From NCBI GenBank assembly GCA_002071485.1, contig MWFF01000041.1, forward strand, positions 1-34,023: a stretch of DNA of 34,023 bases, read 5' to 3'. The number at the start of each line of letters is the position of its first letter. Within the stretch, counting starts at the first letter, position 1. The notes below the pieces were generated by a model. It was not told the DNA's origin and did not search any database. It saw only the letters and a list, made by a program, of their open reading frames with translations. Source of the DNA: Verrucomicrobia bacterium ADurb.Bin006. GTDB lineage: Bacteria; Verrucomicrobiota; Verrucomicrobiia; Limisphaerales; J093. Below, in pieces: positions 16,129 to 24,408 of this stretch. The position numbers were made by a program, and so were the translations under genes.

Positions 16129-16881
16129 TCAGACCGCTTTGTGCTCGGACGGGGTGTCCAATATGCGGGTGAGGGCCTCCCAATCGCCGTCGCTGCCCGA
16201 CCGTGTTTCGGACGTCAGGTGCCAGGTCTCCCAGCCGTGCGCCCTGGCGGGAGCGATGTCGTTGTCAATACGGTCGCCCACCATGAGGGTCTGCCGGGGC
16301 CCGATGCCGCGGGCGGCGAGGCGGGCGGTGAGAATCTGGAAGACATGGGGGTCCGGTTTGCTGAAACCGTGCTCGAATGACCAGAAACTCAGGTCGCGTT
16401 CGAACAGGTCCAGCCCCAGGCCGTGCCCGGCCAGCGCCTCCTCGAGTTCGCGCAGCGTGTAAGCCTGGGCATTGGAGGCGATGCCGAACAGGGTCGGGCG
16501 TGCCTTGAGCCGTTCGAGGGCGCGGGCGGTTGCGTCGGTCATCCGGATCGTGCGGCCGGTCTGAATCTGGCGAAGGAGAAACTCCGCGCGCGCGTGGTCG
16601 GGAAGCCGGGCCAACTCGGGCACGACTTCCGCCACAATCGATGGCCAGTGGACTTCGGGCCATTGAATCCCGCGCGCACGCGCAGCCTCGTGGCAGCGGG
16701 CGATCGCCCGGTTGCACGCAACCGAGAACTCGACTCGGGTCAGGCGCGGTTGCAGGCGCAGGACGTCGCGCCAGAGACGGCGCCATCGATCGTCGGCATC
16801 TGCCGGGGCGGGGCCGACATCCAGGAGCGTGTTGTAGACGTCGAAGATGACGGCGCCGATGTTCAGGTGCGCGAGTTCCAC
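16129..16881 (-). CDS. HAD-superfamily hydrolase
   Basis: A 250-residue protein with all four HAD motifs: FDVYNTLL (nucleophile Asp14), GIASN (Ser/Thr motif), FSKPDP (Lys) and MVGDRIDNDI (acidic motif). The residue two after the nucleophile is Tyr, not Asp. DxD is typical of phosphatases, while DxY is typical of L-2-haloacid dehalogenase-like members, so the substrate class is uncertain. The cap lies between motifs I and II. It starts at GTG 16881, overlapping the end of the glycosyltransferase gene by 19 nt, so the two are co-transcribed; a role on a sugar-related substrate is possible from context only. Confidence 0.85.
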   Translation of the reverse strand: MELAHLNIGAVIFDVYNTLLDVGPAPADADDRWRRLWRDVLRLQPRLTRVEFSVACNRAIARCHEAARARGIQWPEVHWPSIVAEVVPELARLPDHARAEFLLRQIQTGRTIRMTDATARALERLKARPTLFGIASNAQAYTLRELEEALAGHGLGLDLFERDLSFWSFEHGFSKPDPHVFQILTARLAARGIGPRQTLMVGDRIDNDIAPARAHGWETWHLTSETRSGSDGDWEALTRILDTPSEHKAV

Positions 16882-18428
16882 AGCAGGGGATAGAGGTTTT
16901 CAGCTTTCAGTTTCTGGAGCAGGAATTGCCCCTGCGCCGCGGCGCTTGCGCCGGGGGCGGGTCGGGCGGCCAAGCCCGTTGGCACAAGACTCCAAAACCG
17001 CGCGGCATAGATGTCGCCTCCCAGCCAGCGTGCCGCGGATTGCGGCCACGGACTGATCTGCAATTGCGCGGCGGCGGCGCGTGTCCGCCATGTTTCGAGG
17101 AACGGATTGAGCGGTGCGCAGCGCGCCCACGATTCGTCGATCGGGCGGGCCAGGACCTCGATCTGAGCGGTCAAGGTCAGCCGGCTGAACGGCACGGGGC
17201 AGCGGCGGCTGCCGGCGGCCAGGAGCGTCGGCTTGCCCGCGAGCCGGCGCGCCGCGCGGGGCATGAGGTGCTTCCACTCGGCGAAGAGCCCGGCCTGGCG
17301 TTGCCGCTCGCTGCGCCAATCGAACAAATCCGGACCCACCTGGACCTCGCGGTAGCTCTGGGGAAATGTGAATCCGAAGGTCTCGAGGTCGGGGGCAATG
17401 TTCGACAATTGGCGGGCGATGAGCGGGCGCCCGGCCGCCGCCGCTTCGAGATAGGGCAGACCGAAACCCTCCTGGAGCGATGTGAGCAGGACGGCTTCGC
17501 TGGCGGCGAGCAGTTCCGGCACGGATGGTTTCAGGGTTTCGTTACCCTGGAGCAGGCCCAGGCGCAGGCGCCAGCCATGCCGGCGCGCGGCTGCATTCAG
17601 GGTCGAGGCATATGACTCCTCTTCGGCCGAACTCACCCCTCCGGTTGTCGCCAGCCACGCTTCGGGCCGCAGCCAGCGCGTGAGCAGCAGGGCTTCGGCG
17701 ATGTTCTTGCGTCGAAGCAGCCGGCACGGAAGCAGCCAGACGGGCGCCTTCCCGCCGATCTGCTCGATCAGCCATGTCTCGGCCGCCCGCGCGCGGGCTG
17801 CGGTGGGCGGCGTTTCGGGCTCGACTGGATTGGGCAGCCAACCGCTCGAGCCGGGGAAGTGTTTGCCCAGGACAGCGGCGTCGGCTTGATTGATGGCGAC
17901 ATGGCAGACGCTTGGCGACGCGGCCAGAACCGTGTTCGCGAGCAGATCGAGTCGGCTCAAACCGCTTTCGGATTTGGCTCTGAAGTGATGCCAGCGGTTG
18001 TCGAACCACCAGTCGTGATGGTGTGCGATCAGGGGAATGCCGAGGTTATGGCAAGCGAAGACGAGGCGGCGGGCAAGGCGCAAGTTGCGGCCCAGGCCGA
18101 GGTTATGCGCCCAGACCAGACAGTTGTTCTCCGAGGTTTCCGCCAGCAGTCTCTTCATGCCGTCCAGGATCGCGCGATCGATCGCGCGCCTGTTCCTGTT
18201 CGATTCCGACACATAACCGAAGGCCGGCTCGACGAAGACCTTGACCGGCGTGCGACCGAGTCGCCGCCGGAAGCCGCGCAACCAGTCGGCATCGGGCGCC
18301 TCGCCTGTGCCGAGCACCACGGCGCTGACGGGCTCGGGCGCGCGTCGGACCAGGTGGGGCGTGGCCAACTCGATCACGCGCCGGACGCCGCCTGGCCGCA
18401 GATGGTAATGGACGACGATCAAGTACAC
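16863..18428 (-). CDS. GT-B glycosyltransferase (GT4-like)
   Basis: A 521-residue protein with a GTG start. The N-terminus MYLIVVHYHLRPGGVRRV is the usual glycine-rich opening of GT4-type enzymes, and the C-terminal nucleotide-sugar site is clear: SLQEGFGLPYLEAAAAGRPLI, split as SLQEGFGLPYLEAA and AAGRPLIAR, with the two conserved Glu residues. There is no signal peptide, so it is cytoplasmic or peripheral. Donor and acceptor cannot be read from the sequence. It is divergently oriented to the GpgS-like gene across a 204-nt gap, so it may share regulation with the glucosylglycerate genes. The 140-residue C-terminal extension after the GT-B core is not assigned. Confidence 0.82.
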   Translation of the reverse strand: MYLIVVHYHLRPGGVRRVIELATPHLVRRAPEPVSAVVLGTGEAPDADWLRGFRRRLGRTPVKVFVEPAFGYVSESNRNRRAIDRAILDGMKRLLAETSENNCLVWAHNLGLGRNLRLARRLVFACHNLGIPLIAHHHDWWFDNRWHHFRAKSESGLSRLDLLANTVLAASPSVCHVAINQADAAVLGKHFPGSSGWLPNPVEPETPPTAARARAAETWLIEQIGGKAPVWLLPCRLLRRKNIAEALLLTRWLRPEAWLATTGGVSSAEEESYASTLNAAARRHGWRLRLGLLQGNETLKPSVPELLAASEAVLLTSLQEGFGLPYLEAAAAGRPLIARQLSNIAPDLETFGFTFPQSYREVQVGPDLFDWRSERQRQAGLFAEWKHLMPRAARRLAGKPTLLAAGSRRCPVPFSRLTLTAQIEVLARPIDESWARCAPLNPFLETWRTRAAAAQLQISPWPQSAARWLGGDIYAARFWSLVPTGLAARPAPGASAAAQGQFLLQKLKAENLYPLLWNSRT

Positions 18429-18550
18429 AGCGCAGGCAGTGTCTCACCGGGTCCAAAGGGTGGCGAACACTTTTGAGACGAGAGGGAAGACAACAGGGAA
18501 GGCTTGACGCGTTCGCGGCTCGCAGGCCAGCATTCGTCAAGTGGGGCGCT

Positions 18551-18581
18551 TTGTCGACCTCATTCGGGCATTCGGTATATT
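18551..18581 (+). promoter_or_regulatory. Weak candidate promoter for the GpgS-like gene
   Basis: TTGTCG (18551-18556) and TATATT (18576-18581) are separated by 19 bp in the 204-nt divergent gap 18429-18632. The spacing is long and the -35 is poor, so this is only a candidate. An AGGA ribosome-binding site lies nine bases before ATG 18633. No other signal was recognised in the gap. Confidence 0.25.
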
Positions 18582-18632
18582 GGGTGGCGTGGAAAGGCCG
18601 GATGACCGAGTGAGCTTTCAGGATCAAGCACT

Positions 18633-19847
18633 ATGTCAGACTTTTTCCAGACGGGCGCGGTGGCGACGTTGCACCGGTTGGGCAGGCCCAATGTCGAGCG
18701 GCTCGAACGGGAGTTGGAGCGGTTTTCCGAAGAGAATCCGATTGCCCTCGTGCTGCCCTGCCACATTCGCGAGTTGGGCACGCCGGCGCTGCGGCTCATC
18801 CTGAGCGAACTCAAGTCCGTCACCTACATCCAGCAGATCATCGTGGGCATCGACGGCGCGACGCGCCCGGCCGATTTCGAGCGGGCGCGCCGGTTCTTCG
18901 GGCAGTTGCCGCAGCGGCCGACGCTCCTGTGGAACGACGGCCCCCGCATCCAGGACCTGTACCGCCTCGTCGAGGCGGCGGAACTCAATCTCGGCGCTCC
19001 GGGCAAAGGCCGCAATGTCTGGACCTGTTTCGGGTACGTGCTCGCCAGCGAACAGGCCCGCATGGTGGCCGTGCACGACTGCGACATCACCACCTACAGC
19101 CGCGAGCTGCTGGCGCGTTTGTGTTACCCCGTGGCGCATCCGAGTTTGGGGTTCGACTTCTGCAAGGGCTATTACGCGCGTGTGAGCAGCCAGCTCAATG
19201 GACGCGTCATGCGTCTGATGTTTACCCCGTTGATCCGCGCCCTCAAATGCATCCTGGGCGCCCATCCGTTCCTGGTCTACATGGACACCTTCCGATACCC
19301 GCTGGCCGGGGAGATCGCGCTCGATATCGACCTGGTGCGCCGCTTGCGCATGCCCCATGACTGGGCGCTCGAGATCGGGACGCTGGCCGAAGTGTTCCGC
19401 AACGCGGCGCCCCGGGCCATTTGCCAGTCCGAACTCTGCGACAATTACGATCATAAACACCAGGAGTTGTCGGCCCGCGACACGGACAGGGGGCTGAACA
19501 GGATGGCGGTCGAAATCGCCAAGTCCCTGTTCCGCCGCATGGCTGCCGAGGGGATCAAACTCGACGCCGGCCTGTTCGACACGCTCCTGAGCGCCTACCT
19601 GCGCCAGGCTGAGGACACGCTTCGCTTCTACGGCGCCGACTCCGCCATCAACGGCCTGGTCTTTGCCCGGCACGAGGAGGAGAAAGCCGTGGCCATGTTC
19701 GTCCGCAGCATCCGCGTCGCCGGAAAGGCCTTCATCGACAATCCCCTGTCCACACCGCGCATTCCCAACTGGAACAGCGTGCGGTCGGCTCTGCCGGAGC
19801 TGCTCAATCGCATGGTCGAGGCCGTCAAAGCGGACAACGGGCTATGA
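18633..19847 (+). CDS. Glucosyl-3-phosphoglycerate synthase-like glycosyltransferase (GT81-like)
   Basis: A 404-residue GT-A enzyme. The conserved points of GpgS-type enzymes are present: LPCHIRELGTPALR near the start, the GAPGKGRNVW loop (Lys125), the metal-binding DCD (149-151) in VHDCDITTYS, and DWALEIGTLAEVF near the C-terminal acceptor side. Known GpgS transfers glucose from a nucleotide donor to 3-phosphoglycerate, the first step to glucosylglycerate, a compatible solute. The stop overlaps the next gene by 4 nt (ATGA), a GH13_18 phosphorylase, so synthesis and breakdown of the same compound are probably co-expressed. A mannosyl variant is the main alternative. No glucosylphosphoglycerate phosphatase was identified in the window. 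Confidence 0.8.
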   Translation: MSDFFQTGAVATLHRLGRPNVERLERELERFSEENPIALVLPCHIRELGTPALRLILSELKSVTYIQQIIVGIDGATRPADFERARRFFGQLPQRPTLLWNDGPRIQDLYRLVEAAELNLGAPGKGRNVWTCFGYVLASEQARMVAVHDCDITTYSRELLARLCYPVAHPSLGFDFCKGYYARVSSQLNGRVMRLMFTPLIRALKCILGAHPFLVYMDTFRYPLAGEIALDIDLVRRLRMPHDWALEIGTLAEVFRNAAPRAICQSELCDNYDHKHQELSARDTDRGLNRMAVEIAKSLFRRMAAEGIKLDAGLFDTLLSAYLRQAEDTLRFYGADSAINGLVFARHEEEKAVAMFVRSIRVAGKAFIDNPLSTPRIPNWNSVRSALPELLNRMVEAVKADNGL

Positions 19848-21508
19848 AGGACCTCACAAGCCTCCTCGCGCGCCTCTATGGCCCGAGCGCATCGACTGTC
19901 GCCGGACGCGTGTCCGATCTCATCGAGCGCTGGCGCCCACACATGCCCCGGCGCTCGGATCAGCGCGGCGTGCCCGGCTTGGGGCAGGACGCCGCGCTCC
20001 TGATCACGTACGCGGACCAACTCCGCCGCGATGGCGAAGCCCCCCTGCGCACGCTGGCGGAGTTCTGCGAGCGCCGTCTGCGCTCCGTGCTCACCGGCAT
20101 CCACGTGCTCCCGTTCTTCCCGTCGTCGTCCGATGACGGCTTCGCAGTCGAGGATTACCTGTCCGTCGATCCGGCTTTGGGGACCTGGGACGACATCACC
20201 CGGCTGGCCGCGCATTTCGAACTGATGTTCGACGCCGTGCTGAATCACGTGTCCGCCCAGGGCCGGTGGTTCAAGGCCTTTCTCGAGGACGATCCCCGAT
20301 ACCGCGATTTCTTTGTCACGGTCGCGGGCGCGCCCGATCTTACACGGGTGGTGCGGCCGCGCGCGCTGCCTCTGCTGACCGAGTTCCCGACAGCGGCCGG
20401 ACCCAGGAAGGTCTGGACCACCTTCAGCGCGGACCAGGTGGACTTGAACTACCGGAATCCGAAGGTATTGCTGGCCGTGGTGGACACGCTGCTGTTCTAT
20501 GTGGCTCGGGGGGCGCGGTTCATTCGCCTCGATGCGGTGGCGTTCCTGTGGAAGCAGATCGGCACCACCTGTCTGCATCTTCCGCAGACCCACGCGATCA
20601 TCCAGGTGTTGCGGGCTGTTCTGGACGAGATTGCGCCCGGCGTGCTGCTGATCACCGAGACGAACGTGCCGCACGCGGAGAACATCTCGTATTTCGGCGA
20701 CGGCATTCACGAGGCCCAACTGGTCTATAACTTCGCCCTCCCTCCGCTGGTCCTGCACAGTCTGGCCACCGGCAGCGCCCAAGCGCTCACCCGCTGGTCG
20801 CAATCCCTCGAACCCGTGTCGGACCGCGTGGCCTTCTTCAACTTCTTGGCCTCGCACGACGGCGTCGGGTTGAACCCGGTGCGGGGGATTCTGGAGGAAG
20901 CGCAGATCGAGGCGCTGGTTGCCCGCACCCGGGCTCATGGAGGCTACATTTCGCTCAAGGCCATGCCCGATGGCTCGAAGTGTCCGTACGAGATGAACAT
21001 CAACTACCTCGACGCGCTGTCGGACCCGGCGGCGGGGGAATCGCCGGAGCTGGCCGCGCGCAAACTGCTCTGCGCGCACGGGATTCTGCTGAGCCTGCAG
21101 GGGGTCCCGGGCATCTACTTTCATTCGCTTTTCGGCTCGCGCGGCGACCGTCGCGGGGCCGAGGCCAGCGGCATCGCGCGTCGGATCAACCGCGAGAAAC
21201 TCGATTGCGCGGCGCTCGAAGCGGCCTTGAACGACGCGAACTCGCTGCGAGCCCGTGTTTTCGAGGGGCAATGCGCCCTGCTGCGCCGGCGGCAAGCGCA
21301 CCCCGCCTTTGCACCGACCGCGCCGCAGGAGGTGCTGGCGCTGGATGCGCGGGTGTTCGCCGTGCGCCGGGAGAGTGTCGACGGCTCGGACCGGGTGCTC
21401 TGCCTGCACAATGTGAGCGGGGAGCAGGTGCGGTTCGAGTGCGGGCGCGGCGGAGACGCTATCGAGCTCGATGGCTACGAGGTGCGGTGGCGCACCGAGT
21501 CGAGATAG
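19844..21508 (+). CDS. GH13_18 sugar phosphorylase, probably glucosylglycerate phosphorylase
   Basis: A 554-residue enzyme. The GH13_18 pattern is clear: LPFFPSSSDDGFAVEDY, MFDAVLNHVSAQGRWF, FIRLDAVAFLWK with nucleophile Asp230, ITETNVPHAENISYFGDG with acid/base Glu272, and FLASHDGVGLNP with Asp339. Members include sucrose, sucrose-6-phosphate, glucosylglycerol and glucosylglycerate phosphorylases, all of which use phosphate to release glucose 1-phosphate. The SHDGVGLNP motif and the overlap with a GpgS-like gene favour glucosylglycerate as substrate; this specificity is inference. It is cytoplasmic, with no signal peptide. The stop lies 13 nt from the stop of the convergent glycosyltransferase gene. 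Confidence 0.85.
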   Translation: MKDLTSLLARLYGPSASTVAGRVSDLIERWRPHMPRRSDQRGVPGLGQDAALLITYADQLRRDGEAPLRTLAEFCERRLRSVLTGIHVLPFFPSSSDDGFAVEDYLSVDPALGTWDDITRLAAHFELMFDAVLNHVSAQGRWFKAFLEDDPRYRDFFVTVAGAPDLTRVVRPRALPLLTEFPTAAGPRKVWTTFSADQVDLNYRNPKVLLAVVDTLLFYVARGARFIRLDAVAFLWKQIGTTCLHLPQTHAIIQVLRAVLDEIAPGVLLITETNVPHAENISYFGDGIHEAQLVYNFALPPLVLHSLATGSAQALTRWSQSLEPVSDRVAFFNFLASHDGVGLNPVRGILEEAQIEALVARTRAHGGYISLKAMPDGSKCPYEMNINYLDALSDPAAGESPELAARKLLCAHGILLSLQGVPGIYFHSLFGSRGDRRGAEASGIARRINREKLDCAALEAALNDANSLRARVFEGQCALLRRRQAHPAFAPTAPQEVLALDARVFAVRRESVDGSDRVLCLHNVSGEQVRFECGRGGDAIELDGYEVRWRTESR

Positions 21509-21521
21509 TGCGCAAGGACGG

Positions 21522-22811
21522 TCAGATGCCTTCGCCGAAGAGGTTGGCCAGCCGGGCGGCCAGCTTGCGGCGCGCGACCGAATACGAGAAATACTTGAGC
21601 CCCAGCTCGTAATTGGTCAGCGCCCATTCGTCACGCAGCGCCTTGTCTTCGAGAATCTGGCGCGTCTGCTCGACCACCTCGCGCGTGACAAGCTGCGTCA
21701 TCTCGATTGTCTTGAAGCCGAGCGGGTTGATGTCGCGCGCGTACACGGCATAGGTGTTGACGACGATCGGTTTGCCGAAGTAGACCCCTTCGAGAAAGGC
21801 GTTGCCGAAGCCTTCGTAGTAGCTGGGATAGGTCACCAGATCGGCGTGCGGATAGATGTCCGCCAGCGTGTAGACCTTCCGCCCCTCCGCGGTCAAACCG
21901 CGCACCTCACCCACCCGGTCGGCAATGAACCGCACGTCAATCCCCGCATCGGCGATCCGATCCTTCAGCATCGCAAGGTAGGCGTTGCCCTCGTCGCCCG
22001 CCGGGTGCGAGATGACCAGCTTGGCGCGCGGGTCGGCGAGGCGGCGGACCAGTTCGATCGCGTGCTCGATCCCCTTGCGTTGCACCACGCGCGTAGGTTG
22101 CAGGATGAGCCAGTCATCGTCGCTCAGATCGATCTCGCGCCGAAAATCCCGACTGTAATCGCCAATCCCCGGCGGCGGAGTTTCGAAATCGAGGACGTTG
22201 GGAATGACCTGGGATGGGATGCCCAGGCGGCGGGCCAGCTCTTTTTGGGCCATCGAGTTGATGACGACATGTTCCATGCCGTAGAGCAGGGGCGGGAAAG
22301 CGGCTTGGAGGTAATCGTTCACCGCGTTGAGGGTGAATCGCTCGCGTTCCCAGGTGAAATCATGATGATGGGCAATGACCGGCAGCGTGGTCTCGGCTAT
22401 CACCTCCGTCATGGCCAGCCCGAGCGGCACATGCATCGGTATCGCCAGAATGTTCTCCGGAATCAGCACCTCGATTCGGAACTTGTCAATGAAGCAGTAT
22501 AGTTCGTCCTTGAGCCGGTCCTTGAGCGATTGGATTTGAGTCGAAATCTCGCGGCTTCGCCGCGCCACACCGAAGAGCTTGGCTTGCACCGCCGCGACTT
22601 CCGGGTGATTGAAATAGGCCAGCGGCGCCGTGTGGCTCGCCTCGGGCGGCGCATCGAGCAACCCCGCCATCCAGTAACAGGAATGCCCCATCCGCCCGAG
22701 GATGTCCGCCCATTTGCGCGCCTCGAGGGTGACCCCGTCGGTGCCTTGAAAACGGGTCGAGATGAAGCCGATCCGACGCGGCGTGCCGATGGTCAGAATG
22801 CAGAAGCTCAT
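21522..22811 (-). CDS. GT4-like glycosyltransferase
   Basis: A 429-residue GT-B enzyme. I start at MSFCILTIGTPRRIGF, since the upstream extension looks non-native. The N-terminal FISTRFQGTDGVTLEARKW is a GT4-like acceptor-side opening; HHHDFTWERERF and ILQPTRVVQRKGIEHAI (donor-domain start) follow, then YPSYYEGFGNAFLEGVYFG with the family's paired Glu. It converges on the phosphorylase gene with no room for a shared terminator. Its proximity to the GpgS/phosphorylase pair suggests work on related glycosides, but donor and acceptor are unknown. Confidence 0.82.
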   Translation of the reverse strand: MSFCILTIGTPRRIGFISTRFQGTDGVTLEARKWADILGRMGHSCYWMAGLLDAPPEASHTAPLAYFNHPEVAAVQAKLFGVARRSREISTQIQSLKDRLKDELYCFIDKFRIEVLIPENILAIPMHVPLGLAMTEVIAETTLPVIAHHHDFTWERERFTLNAVNDYLQAAFPPLLYGMEHVVINSMAQKELARRLGIPSQVIPNVLDFETPPPGIGDYSRDFRREIDLSDDDWLILQPTRVVQRKGIEHAIELVRRLADPRAKLVISHPAGDEGNAYLAMLKDRIADAGIDVRFIADRVGEVRGLTAEGRKVYTLADIYPHADLVTYPSYYEGFGNAFLEGVYFGKPIVVNTYAVYARDINPLGFKTIEMTQLVTREVVEQTRQILEDKALRDEWALTNYELGLKYFSYSVARRKLAARLANLFGEGI

Positions 22812-22935
22812 GATTGTCGTTACTGTCCCAGGTATTGATCTGCGGCGCAGACCTTGTCGCACGAGGCGGCTCGCGGTCAATCCGCGCTTTCAGCCGGATG
22901 CGCAGCAGTGTTCACTCTGCGTGCAGGGCCTTGAC

Positions 22936-23004
22936 GCCGGGTGAGGCCACCCGGCATACAGCATCGTCGGCTCTCGCCCTGGAGACCGGTTTCCCCGACC
23001 CGGC
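22936..23004. repeat. Paired-hairpin intergenic repeat, copy B
   Basis: Hairpin GCCGGGTG-AGGC-CACCCGGC (22936-22955), then ATACAGCA, then ACCGGTTTCCCCGACCCGGC at the end. It matches 15840-15907 in order and spacing. It fills much of the 200-nt gap 22812-23011 and may also terminate the Gfo/Idh/MocA transcript, whose stop is at 23012. Confidence 0.6.
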
Positions 23005-23011
23005 GCCGCGT

Positions 23012-24367
23012 TCAGATGGTCTCGGGCAGCCGGTAGCGCCCGCGGGCCAGGGGGCGCAGCAACTGGTTGGCGTCGTCGTTGTTGGTGAACCGCCGGGCCG
23101 CCTCGTCGAAAAAGAGTTGCTTGCGTCCGACGCGATACGAGGCCACGCCCAGATGAACCAGACAGGCGCTCTGGTGCGTCTGCTCGATGTCCCCGTTGGG
23201 ACGCGCGCGCGACCGAATGCAGTCGATGAAGTTCGGTTGATGCCATTTGTCGGGGAAATGGCCCTTGTCTTCGGCGACAACCTTCCCGTCGGCTTCCATC
23301 GCCTGCCATCCGCACCCGTGCCGGCCCAGGTACATCAACTGCCGTGTGCCGTAGATTTCGACCCGGCATGAGCTCTGGGGCCAGTGGGGCCATTGGTTGC
23401 CGTAACGCACCTCGTTTGGGAACTTCTTCATGTACGGCATCGCCGTCCCGCTCTCGCAGGTCATCACGAAATCACCGTAGTCGTAGGTGACGACCATCGT
23501 GTCCGGAATCTCGCGCGCGTCGGACCAGCCGAGGCGTCCGCCCGCGCAGATCACCGACCTGGGGGCGGGCGGATCCCCCAACACCATGCGTGTCAGGTCC
23601 AGTTGATGGCTGGCGTCGCCCGAGAACGCCCCGCCGCAGTAGTCCCACCAGTCGTTCCAGCCGAAATGCCGGCCCGGATTGTACGGCACCTCGGGGGCCG
23701 GCCCGAGCCACAGGTCCCAGTCCAGCCCGGCTGGGACGGGGCCATCGGGACGGGCCGCCCAGGCGCCGCCTTCGAGCAGGTTGTAGACCTTGACCAGGAC
23801 AACCGTGCCCAGTTTGCCGCTCCGAATGTAGTCGCGCGCCGTCAGCGCGTAGGGCGCGCTCCGATTCTGGAACCCGACCTGCACCACGCGCTGGTACTTG
23901 CGCGCTGCCTCGATCATTGCGATCCCCTCATGCAGCCGCAGCGAGGTGTTCTTCTCGACGTAGACGTCCTTGCCGGCCTGGCACGCCCACACGGTTCCCA
24001 GCCCGTGCCACTGTTCGGGTGTGGCCAGCACCACCCCCCTCACCTCTGAATCGTCCAGCGCCTGGCGCATGTCCTGCACCGCCTGGGGCGCACGCGCCTG
24101 ATTCCTGGCCAGGGTCTTCGCTCCCGCCTCGGCTCGCGGCAGGAAGGCGTCGCAGACGTACTTGAACTCGACCCCGGCCACTTGTTGGAAGTTGCCGGCG
24201 AGCTGCGAGCCGCGTCCGCCTGCGCCGATCAACGCCAGGACGACGCGCTCCTGCGCGCCCTGGCCGCGGCCGGTCCGGCTGACTGTGAACAGAGCGCTTC
24301 CCGCGGCCAGCAGGGCGCCGCCGCGTGCGGATGCGCGGACGAAGGTGCGACGATTCATTGGTTTCAT
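23012..24367 (-). CDS. TAT-exported Gfo/Idh/MocA family oxidoreductase
   Basis: A 451-residue protein. The start at MKPMNRRTF is chosen because GGGGG lies seven bases upstream. MNRRTFVRASARGGALLAAG is a twin-arginine signal, so the protein is exported folded with its cofactor. The Rossmann motif is VLALIGAGGRGSQ, and the dehydrogenase core includes EKNTSLRLHEG (the EKP-like Lys region). The C-terminal half has the Trp-rich WDLWLGPAPEVPYNP and WNDWWDYCGGAFSGDASHQ blocks common in exported Planctomycete/Verrucomicrobial members. Family members oxidise or rearrange sugars with NAD(P). It follows a DUF6807/PmoA gene by 41 nt, a frequent pairing; the substrate is unknown. Confidence 0.92.
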   Translation of the reverse strand: MKPMNRRTFVRASARGGALLAAGSALFTVSRTGRGQGAQERVVLALIGAGGRGSQLAGNFQQVAGVEFKYVCDAFLPRAEAGAKTLARNQARAPQAVQDMRQALDDSEVRGVVLATPEQWHGLGTVWACQAGKDVYVEKNTSLRLHEGIAMIEAARKYQRVVQVGFQNRSAPYALTARDYIRSGKLGTVVLVKVYNLLEGGAWAARPDGPVPAGLDWDLWLGPAPEVPYNPGRHFGWNDWWDYCGGAFSGDASHQLDLTRMVLGDPPAPRSVICAGGRLGWSDAREIPDTMVVTYDYGDFVMTCESGTAMPYMKKFPNEVRYGNQWPHWPQSSCRVEIYGTRQLMYLGRHGCGWQAMEADGKVVAEDKGHFPDKWHQPNFIDCIRSRARPNGDIEQTHQSACLVHLGVASYRVGRKQLFFDEAARRFTNNDDANQLLRPLARGRYRLPETI

Positions 24368-24408
24368 CGATATGCCCCCTTTCCAGAGGCGCTGCCTGAT
24401 GCGGTCGT

